From NCBI RefSeq assembly GCF_002002905.1, contig NZ_CP019509.1, positions 496,001-560,000 on the forward strand: DNA of 64,000 bases, in the 5' to 3' direction. The stretch's first letter is position 1. Every line of letters begins with the position of its first letter. The notes below the pieces were generated by a model. The model did not search any database, was not told where the DNA came from, and was given only the letters and a program-made list of their open reading frames with translations. Position numbers and translations under genes: made by a program. Source of the stretch: Aquaspirillum sp. LM1 (GTDB lineage Bacteria > Pseudomonadota > Gammaproteobacteria > Burkholderiales > Aquaspirillaceae). This document shows, one piece after another, positions 1 through 9,090 of the stretch.

Positions 1-2
1 GC

Positions 3-482
3 GAGCTGTGGGGGCGTTACTGGATTTTTGCCCATAACGGCAATCTGGAAAACTTTGCCCCGCCGCAGGGGCAGTATTACCGTCCGGTGGGCGACACTGA
101 TTCAGAAGCGGCGTTTTGTCTGCTGCTGGAGCAGCTGCGCCAGCAGTTTGACCAGCTGCCGCCGCTGCCGGTGCTGACCCAGGCCATTTACGCGCTGGCC
201 GCGCAGATCCGCCAGCATGGCGTGTTCAATTTCATGCTGTCCAATGGCGACGCGCTGTTTACCCACTGCAGCACCCACCTGCATTATCTGGTGCGCCAGG
301 CACCGTTCAGCACAGCGCACCTGATTGACAACGATGTGAATATCGACTTTGCCGAGGTGACCACCCCAAATGACCGGGTGGCGGTGATTGCCACCCTGCC
401 GCTGACCGACAACGAAGCCTGGACTGCGCACCCGAAAGACACCGTGCTGGTGTTTCGGGATGGTTCGCCGCTAGAGGGATAG
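3..482 (+). CDS. Class II glutamine amidotransferase, YafJ-like (3' part)
   Basis: The gene enters the window from the left, so only its last 159 codons are seen and no start is visible. The first residues include YWIFAHNGNL, the segment that in class II (Ntn-type) glutamine amidotransferases of the YafJ/EgtC group follows the catalytic N-terminal cysteine half and carries the conserved HNG. The motif GDTDSEAAF and the later FNFMLSNGDALF segment also fit YafJ proteins. Family members release ammonia from glutamine, but the acceptor of YafJ is not established. The catalytic cysteine should lie just outside the window. The stop is TAG at 480-482. Family assignment is fairly secure; function is only at family level. 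Confidence 0.8.
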   Translation, partial: ELWGRYWIFAHNGNLENFAPPQGQYYRPVGDTDSEAAFCLLLEQLRQQFDQLPPLPVLTQAIYALAAQIRQHGVFNFMLSNGDALFTHCSTHLHYLVRQAPFSTAHLIDNDVNIDFAEVTTPNDRVAVIATLPLTDNEAWTAHPKDTVLVFRDGSPLEG

Positions 483-706
483 CTCTTTCGCATAATTTGC
501 GTTAAAAAACATATCGTGCAATAATTTTCTCATGGTCGAATTTCACTAAACCGGCTTAAAACCAACCTAAAATCAAGCCATCGGCATGCCAAAAAATAAC
601 AAAACGCCAGTACACCTTATACATAAAAATCACTACTCACCAACCAACTCTATACATGGCGCTCTAGAATAAAACCTTGCCAAATATCTTCACGGAGACC
701 CTCCTC

Positions 707-1477
707 ATGCTAGACGAAAGTCTATTCCCCCTAGATTTTAATGGCAACAAAATCCCAATCTGGCCATGCCCACAATGTGGAGCCCAGTCATTACACTGCG
801 AAAACAACAACTTCCATAAACACCATAAAGAACCAATAGATACAAACGACCCAGACTTTGACCCCTCATGGATTACATACATTTTTACAATGCACCTTAA
901 GTGCACCAATGCCTCATGTGGATGTGGTGTAGTTTGCACAGGCACAGGAGAAGTACAAGAGGAGGATTTTGATAATGGAATCGATGGCTACGACCGAACA
1001 TGGAAAGAGATTTTTCATGCAAAATACTTCGAGCCTCCATTGCAGATATTCACACCGCCAACCGGCACGCCTAAAACAGTAAAACAAGCACTTGAGACAT
1101 CATTTTCCACTTTTTTCTTTTCTCCTAGCTTGAGCCTGAGTGCCTTGCGTGCCAGTTTAGAGGCTCTACTTGATGAAAAAAACATAGCTAAAAGAAGTAA
1201 TAACGATCACTATCTAAATTTAGAGAACAGGGTTAAATTGTTAGATATCACACTGGGCAACAATAGTACAACAATAACTGAATACGCGACTGCAATAAGA
1301 TTCTTAGGAAATAACGGCACGCACCCAGGGGAAATTAAAATCCAGCAAAGCGATGTTTTTGATGGTTACAAGATTTTTGAACACATATTGATTACACTCT
1401 ACCCTGAGGAAAAACCTTCATTTGATTTTTTAGTTGAAAGCATCAATACAGCAAGAGGGGTTGTACGTAAAAAATAA
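707..1477 (+). CDS. DUF4145 domain protein with Cys-rich N-terminus
   Basis: This 256-residue protein starts best at the ATG at 707, which has GGAG at 694-697 at good spacing; an in-frame TTG at 677 is less likely. The N-terminal third has two cysteine groups (CPQCG near residue 22 and CTNASCGCG near residue 73) that could bind zinc. The C-terminal third has the DUF4145 pattern: SALRASLEALLDE, then a helix, then RFLGNNGTHPGE. DUF4145 is often fused to or found beside restriction and other defence proteins, but its activity is not known. The gene is clearly more AT-rich than its neighbours and sits alone between a glutamine amidotransferase and a miniature repeat, which suggests horizontal gain. 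Confidence 0.75.
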   Translation: MLDESLFPLDFNGNKIPIWPCPQCGAQSLHCENNNFHKHHKEPIDTNDPDFDPSWITYIFTMHLKCTNASCGCGVVCTGTGEVQEEDFDNGIDGYDRTWKEIFHAKYFEPPLQIFTPPTGTPKTVKQALETSFSTFFFSPSLSLSALRASLEALLDEKNIAKRSNNDHYLNLENRVKLLDITLGNNSTTITEYATAIRFLGNNGTHPGEIKIQQSDVFDGYKIFEHILITLYPEEKPSFDFLVESINTARGVVRKK

Positions 1478-1543
1478 TCTACACTCGCCCTGCATAATTG
1501 CACAACGAGTGACGAGTATTGCGTTACAGCAACACAACTCTAG

Positions 1544-1652
1544 GGATGCGCTGATTTATTCAGAAAAATCGTGTTTGCCAAAATCAAAACCCAGCAAAAT
1601 CAAACCCCTGGATTCCCGCCTTCGCGGGAATGACGACTTGCTCAGCGTTTCC
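1544..1652 (+). repeat. Miniature inverted-repeat element, family A, copy 1
   Basis: A 109-bp element has 11-bp imperfect terminal inverted repeats (GGATGCGCTGA at the left; the right end TCAGCGTTTCC is the complement of GGAAACGCTGA). It carries the palindrome ATTCCCGCCTTCGCGGGAAT at 1612-1631. It is flanked by CTAG at 1540-1543 and TTAA at 1653-1656. Two further copies of the same length lie at 30523-30631 and 48973-49081. The right flank TTAA supplies the mfd stop codon, so the element sits directly at the 3' end of mfd. Confidence 0.85.
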
Positions 1653-4600
1653 TTAACGCAGCTCGCGCAGCAGCTCCTTCACCCGCACGCTGCGCAGCGC
1701 CACGTCCGGCAGCGGGCTTTCCACCTTGAGCTTGTCCTGCCCGGCCAGCTTGTAGTTGCGCTTGCTCTGGATCAGCCCGATGATTTTCATCGGGTCGATC
1801 GGCGGGTTTTTGATGAAGGTGAGCTGGATGGCCACTTCGCTGGCGTCGATTTTCTGGATGCCCAGTTCGCGTGCGGCCAGACGCAGGCGGTGGCTGTCGA
1901 TCAGGGTTTTCACCGTTTGCGGCGGCAGGCCAAAGCGGTCGATCAGCTCTTCGTGGATGGCGTCGATCTCGCTGTCGTTGTCGCAGCTGGCCAGGCGCTT
2001 GTACAGCACCAGCCGCTCGTGCACGTCCGGACAGTAATCGTCGGGCAGTAGCGCCGGGCTGTGCAGATTGATTTCGGTGGTTACCCCCAGCGGGGCGTCC
2101 AGGTCGGGTTCGTGGCCTTTTTTCAGCGCCTTGACCGCCTGCTTGAGCATTTCGGTGTACAGCGAGAAACCCACCTCGTGCATTTCACCCGACTGTCCCT
2201 CGCCCAGCACTTCGCCGGCACCGCGAATTTCCAGATCGTGCATAGCCAGGTAAAAACCGCTGCCGAGTTCTTCCATCGACTGAATCGCTTCCAGGCGTTT
2301 TTGCGCGTCGCGGGTCAGCCCTTCGCCGGTCAGCAGGTAGGCGTAGGCCTGGTGATGGCTGCGCCCCACCCGCCCGCGCAGCTGGTGCAGCTGGGCCAGG
2401 CCAAACTTGTCGGCGCGGTGAATCAGGATGGTGTTGGCGTTGGGGATGTCGATGCCGGTTTCGATAATGGTCGAGCACAGCAGCACATTGAAGCGGCGCT
2501 GGTGAAAGTCGCGCATCACCTGCTCCAGCTCGCGCTCGCGCAGCTGGCCGTGGGCCACACCGATGCGCGCTTCCGGCAGCAGTTCGGCCAGCCGTTCGCG
2601 CATGTTTTCGATGGTTTCCACTTCGTTGTACAGATAAAACACCTGGCCGCCGCGCTTGAGCTCGCGCAGCACGGCTTCGCGCACCACGCCGGCGCTGTGC
2701 GGGCTGACAAAGGTTTTCACCGCCAGCCGGCGGCTGGGCGCGGTGGCAATCACCGAGAAGTCGCGCAGGCCTTCCAGGCTCATGGCCAGCGTGCGCGGAA
2801 TCGGCGTGGCGGTCAGCGTCAGCACGTCCACATTGGCGCGCAGGCGCTTGAGCTGTTCTTTCTGGCGCACGCCAAAGCGGTGTTCCTCGTCGATGATCAC
2901 CAGGCCCAGCCGGGCAAACTCGACGTCGGGCTGGGTGAGCCGGTGGGTGCCAATCACGATATCGACACTGCCGTCGGCCAGGCCGGCCAGCGCGGTTTTC
3001 AGTTCCTTGCCGCTCTTGAAGCGCGACAGCTCGGCAATTTTCACCGGCCAGTCGGCAAAGCGGTCGGCAAAGTTCTGGTAATGCTGTTCGGCCAGCAGGG
3101 TGGTGGGCACCAGCACTGCTACCTGCTTGCCGCCCAGCACGGCAACAAACGCCGCGCGCAGGGCCACTTCGGTTTTGCCAAAGCCCACGTCGCCGCACAC
3201 CAGCCGGTCCATCGGCTTGCCCGAGGTCATGTCGGCAATCACTGCCTCAATGGCGGCTTGCTGGTCGGGGGTTTCGTCAAAGCCAAAGCCTTCGGCAAAG
3301 GCAGCGTAATCGTCGTCCGACAGGGCAAAGGCGTGGCCTTCGCGCGCGGCGCGCTGGGCGTACAGATTGAGCAGCTCGGCGGCGGTGTCGCGGGCTTTTT
3401 CGGCGGCACGCTGCTTGGCTTTTTCCCACTGCGGCGACCCCAGCCGGGTCAGTGGGGCGTTGTCGCTGGCACCGCCAGCCCAGCGCGAAATCAGCTGCAG
3501 CTGGCTGACCGGCACATACAGCCGCGCCTGGTCGGCGTACTCCAGCATCATCATTTCGGATTCGCCCTCGCCCAGGTCCATCGACACCAGCCCCTGATAG
3601 CGGCCAATGCCGTGGGTTTCGTGTACCACCGGATCGCCCACCTTGACCTCGGCCAGGTCCTTGAGCATGGCGTCCTGGCTGGCGCGGCTGCGGCTGCGCC
3701 GACGCTGGCGGCTGACATGCTGGTACAGCTCGGTTTCGGTAATCACCGCCAGCCCGGCGTGCGGGTCGATAAAGCCGCCGCTCAGCGGCGCGGCCAGCAC
3801 CGCCAGCGCCTGGCTGCCGTGGGCAAAGCTGGCGTAGTCGGCCACGCCATCCAGCACCAGGCCATGTTCAGCCATGAACTGCTGCAGGGTTTCCCGTCGG
3901 CCCAGGCTTTCCGCCACAATCAGCACCCGGCCAGCAAACCCGGCAATAAACTGCTTGAGCGCGTGCAGCGGGTCGTCGGCGCGGCGGTCCACCGCCAGCG
4001 CGGGCAGCCGTGCGGTGCCAGGATCGGCGTCGCCTTCGGCAGGGAGCTCCAGGCGCGGGTAGCGCTTGAGCTCGGCCATCAGGCTGTCCGGACGCAAAAA
4101 CACCTCGGCGGGCGGCAGCAGTGGCCGGGCCGGGTCGCCGCGCAGCAGGTCGTAGCGCGAACCGGCTTCTTTCCAGAACGCTTCGGCAGCAACTTGTACG
4201 TCGTGGTGCAGCACCAGCCGGGCGCTATCGCCCAGGTAGTCAAACACGCTGGCGGTCTCGGTAAAGAACAGCGGCAGGTAGTACTCAATGCCGGGCGGCC
4301 AGCACTGGTTGGATACTTCTTTGTAGATCTGCGCCCTGGAGGGGTCGCCTTCCATGCGTTCGCGGAACTGCTGGCGGAAGGTGGTCACCCCGGTTTCATC
4401 GGTGGGAAACTCGCGCGCTGGCAGCAGGCGCATGTCGCTGACCGGGTAGAGCGTGCGCTGGGTATCCACGTCAAAGGTGCGCAGGCTGTCGATTTCATTG
4501 TCGAACAAGTCAATCCGGTACGGCAGCGCCGAGCCGGTGGGAAACAGGTCGATCAGGCTGCCGCGCACGGAAAATTCGCCGGGGGTGTACACCTGGGTGA

Positions 4601-5051
4601 CATGGGTATAGCCCGCCAGCGCCAGATCGGCGCGCAGCGCGTCCACGTTGAGGGTCTGCTTTTGCTTGAGTACAAACGTGCGCCCGGCCAGAAAACTCAG
4701 CGGTGCCAGCCGGGTCATCGCCGTGCTGATCGGTGCCAGAATCACATCGGCCTGGCCCTGGCGGATTTGCCACAGGGTGGCCAGCCGCTCGGACACCAGG
4801 TCGGCATGCGGCGAAAAATGGTCGTAGGGCAGGGTTTCCCAGTCGGGCAGCAGCAACACCCGCGCCTGAGGGGCAAACACCGGAATTTCTTCTTTCAGCC
4901 GTTGCGCGGCCTCGGCGTCGGCGGTCAGCACCAAGAGCGGTGTGCCGGGCGTCAGCAGGCCGGCCAGCAGCCGGGCGTCGGCAGAGGCGGTCAACACCCC
5001 GGTCCGCTGTTTCTGGCCGGGACGAAGTGCAGCAAAATCAGATAGGGTCAT
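1653..5051 (-). CDS. mfd: Transcription-repair coupling factor Mfd
   Basis: Mfd is the ATP-driven translocase that removes RNA polymerase stalled at DNA lesions and recruits UvrA for strand-specific repair. The 1132-residue length is normal. Domain order is complete: UvrB-like N-terminal modules (residues 1 to about 350), the CarD-like RNA polymerase interaction domain (VGDPVVHETHGIGRYQGL near 460), the two RecA-like motor domains with Walker A GDVGFGKTE near 620, motif II DEEHRFG near 720 and motif GTHRLTQPDVEF between them, and the C-terminal TRCF domain. The ATG at 5049-5051 follows closely after a strong hairpin in the 5' untranslated DNA. It is read alone; a family A miniature element abuts its stop codon. 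Confidence 0.98.
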   Translation of the reverse strand: MTLSDFAALRPGQKQRTGVLTASADARLLAGLLTPGTPLLVLTADAEAAQRLKEEIPVFAPQARVLLLPDWETLPYDHFSPHADLVSERLATLWQIRQGQADVILAPISTAMTRLAPLSFLAGRTFVLKQKQTLNVDALRADLALAGYTHVTQVYTPGEFSVRGSLIDLFPTGSALPYRIDLFDNEIDSLRTFDVDTQRTLYPVSDMRLLPAREFPTDETGVTTFRQQFRERMEGDPSRAQIYKEVSNQCWPPGIEYYLPLFFTETASVFDYLGDSARLVLHHDVQVAAEAFWKEAGSRYDLLRGDPARPLLPPAEVFLRPDSLMAELKRYPRLELPAEGDADPGTARLPALAVDRRADDPLHALKQFIAGFAGRVLIVAESLGRRETLQQFMAEHGLVLDGVADYASFAHGSQALAVLAAPLSGGFIDPHAGLAVITETELYQHVSRQRRRSRSRASQDAMLKDLAEVKVGDPVVHETHGIGRYQGLVSMDLGEGESEMMMLEYADQARLYVPVSQLQLISRWAGGASDNAPLTRLGSPQWEKAKQRAAEKARDTAAELLNLYAQRAAREGHAFALSDDDYAAFAEGFGFDETPDQQAAIEAVIADMTSGKPMDRLVCGDVGFGKTEVALRAAFVAVLGGKQVAVLVPTTLLAEQHYQNFADRFADWPVKIAELSRFKSGKELKTALAGLADGSVDIVIGTHRLTQPDVEFARLGLVIIDEEHRFGVRQKEQLKRLRANVDVLTLTATPIPRTLAMSLEGLRDFSVIATAPSRRLAVKTFVSPHSAGVVREAVLRELKRGGQVFYLYNEVETIENMRERLAELLPEARIGVAHGQLRERELEQVMRDFHQRRFNVLLCSTIIETGIDIPNANTILIHRADKFGLAQLHQLRGRVGRSHHQAYAYLLTGEGLTRDAQKRLEAIQSMEELGSGFYLAMHDLEIRGAGEVLGEGQSGEMHEVGFSLYTEMLKQAVKALKKGHEPDLDAPLGVTTEINLHSPALLPDDYCPDVHERLVLYKRLASCDNDSEIDAIHEELIDRFGLPPQTVKTLIDSHRLRLAARELGIQKIDASEVAIQLTFIKNPPIDPMKIIGLIQSKRNYKLAGQDKLKVESPLPDVALRSVRVKELLRELR

Positions 5052-5062
5052 GGCTCGCTGGA

Positions 5063-5082
5063 CCGGCAGCCGGGGCTGCCGG
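5063..5082 (-). other. Hairpin just upstream of the mfd start
   Basis: The 20 bases form a perfect inverted repeat CCGGCAGCC, a two-base loop, then GGCTGCCGG. It lies 11 bases before the mfd ATG. In the mRNA it would sit at or over the ribosome binding region. No U-run follows, so it is not a plain terminator. A role in translation control is inference only. Confidence 0.45.
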
Positions 5083-5287
5083 TAAGGGCATCGGGAAGCC
5101 TGGATTGTAGCCCAGCCGTCTGCCCGGCTACATCTGATTTGCCGGGAGACGGGGAACGGGCCGCTGGACGGTGGGGCGCAAGGGCAAGCCTGGGTTTTTC
5201 AGCGCACCGGCTTTCCCTTGCCTGGCTACCCCGGTTCAGTTGATTTTCAGGGACCACCACGATGGCCCTGAATCACGCCGTGCCGGC

Positions 5288-7156
5288 TTAACGATGCTTT
5301 TGCACATTGATCTGGCGAATGGTCCCCACATAGTTGGCCAGGTTGAACCAGTCCACAATCGCAATGTTTTGATTCTGGCTGGCCCAGTCCTCCAGCCAGG
5401 TGGTGACGTCCGGGGTGACGGTTTTGGCCAGGTTTTCCAGGGAAGAGGGATCACTGGTAAACGGCACCAGGCCCTTGGCAATCATGTCGCCATCCGGTGT
5501 CAGCAACCCTTGCAGCACAAACAGGGTATTGACGTTGCGCTGGCGCAGATTGTCGTCCATTTTCCGCTTCAGCGTGTCCAGGTGGGTGGTGTCTGGCCAC
5601 GGGGAAGAAATCTGGCTTTGTGACCACAGCTGCGGATACTGGTTGACGGCGTCGGCATTGTCGTACAGCGCAATCACCTGATAGCCCTTTTTCCAGAAAT
5701 CATTCAGCGTATTATCGGGGCCCATGCTGTTCGGGGCCATTTTGCTGCCAAATGCGTCAATCAGCTGCTGAATCAGCGGGATTTGGTCATTCAGGCTGTC
5801 CATATTGTACAGATGGCTGAAGTCCAGAATCACCAGTTCTTTGGGGTGTTGTGCCAAAAACGTCTTGGTCTGGTGAATCACCTCATTCATGGACGCGCCA
5901 TACAGCGAATGGCAGGTGTCATACTGCTTGCCGGTGCGCACCACGCGCAGATCAAGATAGCGGATGCCGCCAGCCAGCTGGCCGGCAATGTTCTTGCCTT
6001 GCGCTTTGGCCCAGCGGGCAATCACGTCCATCACGCCCAGGCCCACCAGCGGGATGCCGTAAATGGCATTGACCCATTCGGGGATATCCTGCTTGGGGGC
6101 AAGGGTTGAGGTGGCCGAGCAGGCATAGCTGCCAGAGTCATGGGTGCCGGGCAGTACCAGCTCTTTCAGCGGGGTATTGCCAATCACCGTGGCCAGTTCG
6201 CCCATCCAATCTGCCGGGGTCCAGTGCTCGCTACGGGTCCAGGCCCACTTGCCACCGGTGTTTTGCGCATTCGGGCGGGTTTCCACCAGATGGTCGTTGT
6301 CTTTTTTGTCTTCGGCGGCGGCAAACATCCGGCCATAGCGCCGGTTGCTGATCACCATGCCCATGCCGCTGCCCACGTCCCATTTCCACTTGGCGTTTTC
6401 CTGGCCTTTTTTGATCGCCTGCAGCAAGGTGGTCACGCTGGGGTCGCATTCCACCAGGTGATCGCTGCCCTGTCGGTCCTGATCGGCGGCAAACATGAAG
6501 CCGTACAGTTTGTTCTGGATGAAGCACTCGCCACCAGACTGGTGAATGGCCCACAGGTATTTGTCGCCGCTGCCACATAGCGGGTCGGCTTCGACCAGAT
6601 GGTCATTGCCTTTCTTGTCCTCGTTGGCGGCAAACAGGCGACCATACAAGGTGTTTTCCAGATAAATCCAGTCGATATGCGGATTGATTTCCGTGATGGC
6701 CCATGCCCATTTGCCCCCACTGTCGCGGCCATTCGGGCGGGTTTCCACCAGATGATCGTTGCCTTTTTTGTCCTCGTCAGCGGCAAACATCTGCCCATAC
6801 CGCTGATTGGTAATCAGCAGTTCGGTCGGGCTGGCACTGAGCGTCCATTTCCACTTGCTGCTGTCCTTGCCCTTGCTGATGGCTTGAGCCAGAGTGATTA
6901 CCTTGGGGTCGCATTCCACCAGGTGGTCGCTGCCCTTTTTGTCGCCATCTGCGCTGAACATAAAGCCATGCGAGCGATTCTGGATGAAATAATCGCTGCC
7001 GACCTGATGAATCATCCATTGGTATTTGTCGCCGGTTTTGCCGGTGGGGTCGGTTTCCACCAGGTGATCGTTATCAATCTTGTCGGCATCAGCAGCAAAC
7101 AGACGGCCATGGTTGAAATTTTCCAGATAAATCCACTGGTTCAGCTTGATTTCCAT
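5288..7156 (-). CDS. PI-PLC X-domain protein with two beta-trefoil-like repeats
   Basis: The 622-residue protein has two parts. Residues about 8-320 hold two copies of a 155-residue unit, each made of three ~50-residue subrepeats of the form (Y/F)xNxxxGxMFAAxxDKxxxDHLVE; threefold units of this kind suggest two beta-trefoil, lectin-like folds. Residues about 325-622 match a phosphatidylinositol-specific phospholipase C X domain: VLPGTHDSGSY near 338 and DTCHSLYG near 413 give the two catalytic-type histidines, with GIRYLDLRV between them and LVILDFSH after. The family cleaves phosphoinositides or related phosphodiesters. No signal peptide is visible (it starts MEIKLNQWIY), so export would need another route. 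It is read alone. Confidence 0.85.
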   Translation of the reverse strand: MEIKLNQWIYLENFNHGRLFAADADKIDNDHLVETDPTGKTGDKYQWMIHQVGSDYFIQNRSHGFMFSADGDKKGSDHLVECDPKVITLAQAISKGKDSSKWKWTLSASPTELLITNQRYGQMFAADEDKKGNDHLVETRPNGRDSGGKWAWAITEINPHIDWIYLENTLYGRLFAANEDKKGNDHLVEADPLCGSGDKYLWAIHQSGGECFIQNKLYGFMFAADQDRQGSDHLVECDPSVTTLLQAIKKGQENAKWKWDVGSGMGMVISNRRYGRMFAAAEDKKDNDHLVETRPNAQNTGGKWAWTRSEHWTPADWMGELATVIGNTPLKELVLPGTHDSGSYACSATSTLAPKQDIPEWVNAIYGIPLVGLGVMDVIARWAKAQGKNIAGQLAGGIRYLDLRVVRTGKQYDTCHSLYGASMNEVIHQTKTFLAQHPKELVILDFSHLYNMDSLNDQIPLIQQLIDAFGSKMAPNSMGPDNTLNDFWKKGYQVIALYDNADAVNQYPQLWSQSQISSPWPDTTHLDTLKRKMDDNLRQRNVNTLFVLQGLLTPDGDMIAKGLVPFTSDPSSLENLAKTVTPDVTTWLEDWASQNQNIAIVDWFNLANYVGTIRQINVQKHR

Positions 7157-7660
7157 GATGATTCCTCAGGGTGGCGCAATAATGAACAGCCGGGGTGTGT
7201 GATATTTCTTCCAGACGATGACATGAAAGCGATAGCACCCATTGCAGTGCAGTAAAATTTCAACGGGCTTTTTCTGCATTCTGTTCGGGAGAAATCCACA
7301 CGGGAGGTGAAGCGTTAAAACAAGCTGAATACTACGGGTTTATTGATAACTTGCCATTACAGGGCATTGCAGTAGATAACACGCAGCCACATGGCGAAAA
7401 TAAATAAACCGGAATTATTTTGTCATTTCTGGGGCGGCTTGAAGATCCGGGCGGTGTGGCGCAAGCGGGGCAATGGCTGTCGGCGGGGCCATGCTGGGGC
7501 CTGTGGTGGCAGGGGCTGGGGTCAGGGCAAGCGGTGGCGCGGACTGAAGCTTAGAAATTCTAATCATATGAAAAACGGTTCTGATTCCATATTGATGTCA
7601 GCGACCATGGCCGAGTGCCGCAGACTATAATCGGCTGAACCTTTTTTCAGGAACACGCCG
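7157..7660. other. 504-bp gap between the PLC gene and cysM
   Basis: No convincing gene is seen. The left end must carry the promoter of the leftward phospholipase gene, and the right end that of cysM. A good -10 match, TATAAT, lies at 7626-7631, 30 bases before the cysM ATG, but I see no clear -35 at normal spacing. A short open frame at 7391-7630 has no ribosome binding site and a biased, unconvincing composition, so I do not call it. Confidence 0.5.
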
Positions 7661-8563
7661 ATGTCTACCCCCCCGACTTTTCATTACCTGGAAGATTTTG
7701 TCGGCCACACCCCACTGGTGCGGCTCAAGCGTTTGCCCGGTGAGCGCAACAATGTGGTGCTGGTCAAGCTGGAAGGCAACAACCCCGGCGGCTCGGTCAA
7801 GGATCGCCCGGCGCTGTCGATGATTCGTCACGCCCAGGCGCGTGGGGCCATTCGCCCGGGTGACACACTGATTGAACCCACCAGTGGCAACACCGGCATC
7901 GGCCTGGCCATGGCGGCGGCAATTCTGGGCTACCGCATGGTGCTGGTGATGCCGGAAAACTCCAGCGCCGAACGGGTGGCCACCATGAAGGCCTACGGCG
8001 CAGAGGTGGTGCTCACCCCGGCAGCGGCGTCGATGCCGGGGGCCATTGACGAAGCGCGGCGGCGGGTGGACGCGGGTGAAGGGCTGTTTCTGGATCAATT
8101 TGGCAATGCCGACAATCCGCTGGCCCACTTTGAAACCACCGGCCCGGAAATCTGGGCCGACACGGCGGGCACGGTCACCCATTTTGTTTCCAGCATGGGC
8201 ACCACTGGCACCATCATGGGCACCTCGCGCTATCTGAAAAGCCAGAATCCGGCTATCCAGATCATTGGCGTACAGCCGGAGCCCGGCAGCCAGATTCCCG
8301 GCATTCGCAAATGGGAGCCGGAATACCTGCCAAAAATTTGTGATTTTTCCCGCATTGACCAACTGGTGCTGATCAGCCAGGCCGAAGCCGAAGACACCGC
8401 CCGCCGCCTGGCGCGTGAAGAAGGCATTCTGGCTGGCCCATCGTCTGGCGGTGCGCTGGCGGTGGCGCTGAAATTGTCTGAACAGCTGGAAAACGCCGTG
8501 ATTGTGTCGATTGTCTGCGACCGTGGCGACCGCTACCTGTCTACCGGCCTGTTTCCGGGCTAA
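7661..8563 (+). CDS. cysM: Cysteine synthase B
   Basis: This 300-residue PLP enzyme makes cysteine from O-acetylserine and sulfide, and CysM members can also use thiosulfate. The PLP lysine is in NNPGGSVKDRPAL near residue 43, the substrate loop is EPTSGNTGIGLAMA, and the phosphate-binding glycine loop is SSMGTTGTIMGTSRY. The C-terminal IVCDRGDRYLSTGLF is typical of CysM rather than CysK, as is the length near 300. AGGAA at 7649-7653 is the ribosome binding site. It is read alone; a 269-bp miniature element follows 37 bases after the stop. Confidence 0.95.
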   Translation: MSTPPTFHYLEDFVGHTPLVRLKRLPGERNNVVLVKLEGNNPGGSVKDRPALSMIRHAQARGAIRPGDTLIEPTSGNTGIGLAMAAAILGYRMVLVMPENSSAERVATMKAYGAEVVLTPAAASMPGAIDEARRRVDAGEGLFLDQFGNADNPLAHFETTGPEIWADTAGTVTHFVSSMGTTGTIMGTSRYLKSQNPAIQIIGVQPEPGSQIPGIRKWEPEYLPKICDFSRIDQLVLISQAEAEDTARRLAREEGILAGPSSGGALAVALKLSEQLENAVIVSIVCDRGDRYLSTGLFPG

Positions 8564-8600
8564 GAGTGTGTTCAAAGAGCGGCTCACAACACCCTCCTAG

Positions 8601-8869
8601 TAGCCAGTCACGTTGAAACACGATGGCTCACGTTCCACGACGAACCACTCGCCGCGCCCCACCGCGTCATTCCCGCGCAGGCGGGAATCCAGGCGTGTCC
8701 ACAGCGTACAGCGGGGTGAGCGCTCATCAGCGCTACCTGCGCCATGCCCACCGCGCACGCTGTGGCGCGGTCTGGGTTCCCGCCTTCGCGGGAACGACAC
8801 CTGGGGTGAAACTCATGCCGAAAGCGGTCTAATCGCCTGTCAGTCGATTCAGATCATGGTGACTGGCTA
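8601..8869 (+). repeat. Miniature inverted-repeat element, family B, copy 1
   Basis: A 269-bp element has perfect terminal inverted repeats: TAGCCAGTCAC at the left and GTGACTGGCTA at the right. It is flanked on both sides by CTAG (8597-8600 and 8870-8873), as expected for a 4-bp target duplication. Inside are two palindromes, ATTCCCGCGCAGGCGGGAAT at 8669-8688 and a GTTCCCGCC...GGCGGGAAC type further right. A nearly identical copy of the same length is at 27467-27735. No open frame of note codes a transposase, so it would need one from elsewhere. Confidence 0.9.
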
Positions 8870-8992
8870 CTAGCGTTGTTGCACGACCTGGCAATTGTCT
8901 ACGGTTGCGCGCCTGGCCAGGATCGCTGTGCTGGGTTTGGTGAGCGGCGCTGAGGCGTACTGGCGGTCATTGGCGCAATTTTTGCCAATGCA

Positions 8993-9022
8993 TTGCGGCC
9001 CAACGCCAATACCCCGTATAAT
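8993..9022 (+). promoter_or_regulatory. Promoter of the rpsF operon
   Basis: A perfect -10 TATAAT is at 9017-9022, with a -35 candidate TTGCGG at 8993-8998 and 18-bp spacing. It lies directly before the leader hairpin of rpsF. Confidence 0.65.
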
Positions 9023-9042
9023 CGACGGTTTTCGCAACCCTT

Positions 9043-9069
9043 GCCTTCCCGCTACGCATGGCGGAAGGC
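9043..9069 (+). promoter_or_regulatory. Candidate S6:S18 autoregulatory leader hairpin
   Basis: GCCTTCC at 9043-9049 can pair with GGAAGGC at 9063-9069, and the stem goes on after a bulge of C residues (CGC with GCG). Known S6:S18 leaders are stem structures with a CCG-bearing bulge that mimics the S18 site on 16S rRNA and are bound by the S6-S18 dimer. The place, 22 bases before the rpsF ATG and overlapping its untranslated leader, fits. The pairing was done by eye only. Confidence 0.5.
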
Positions 9070-9090
9070 TGCAATCCAAAAGGAGTTCAC

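Noticed and set aside
2061-5045. A 994-codon open frame on the + strand opposite mfd
   Set aside because: It is fully antisense to a complete, clearly conserved mfd. Its His-, Gln- and Gly-rich translation is the usual shadow of GC-rich codon bias.
7391-7630. A 79-codon frame before cysM
   Set aside because: No ribosome binding site and no known motif. It ends at the -10-like site of cysM, so it is probably chance.
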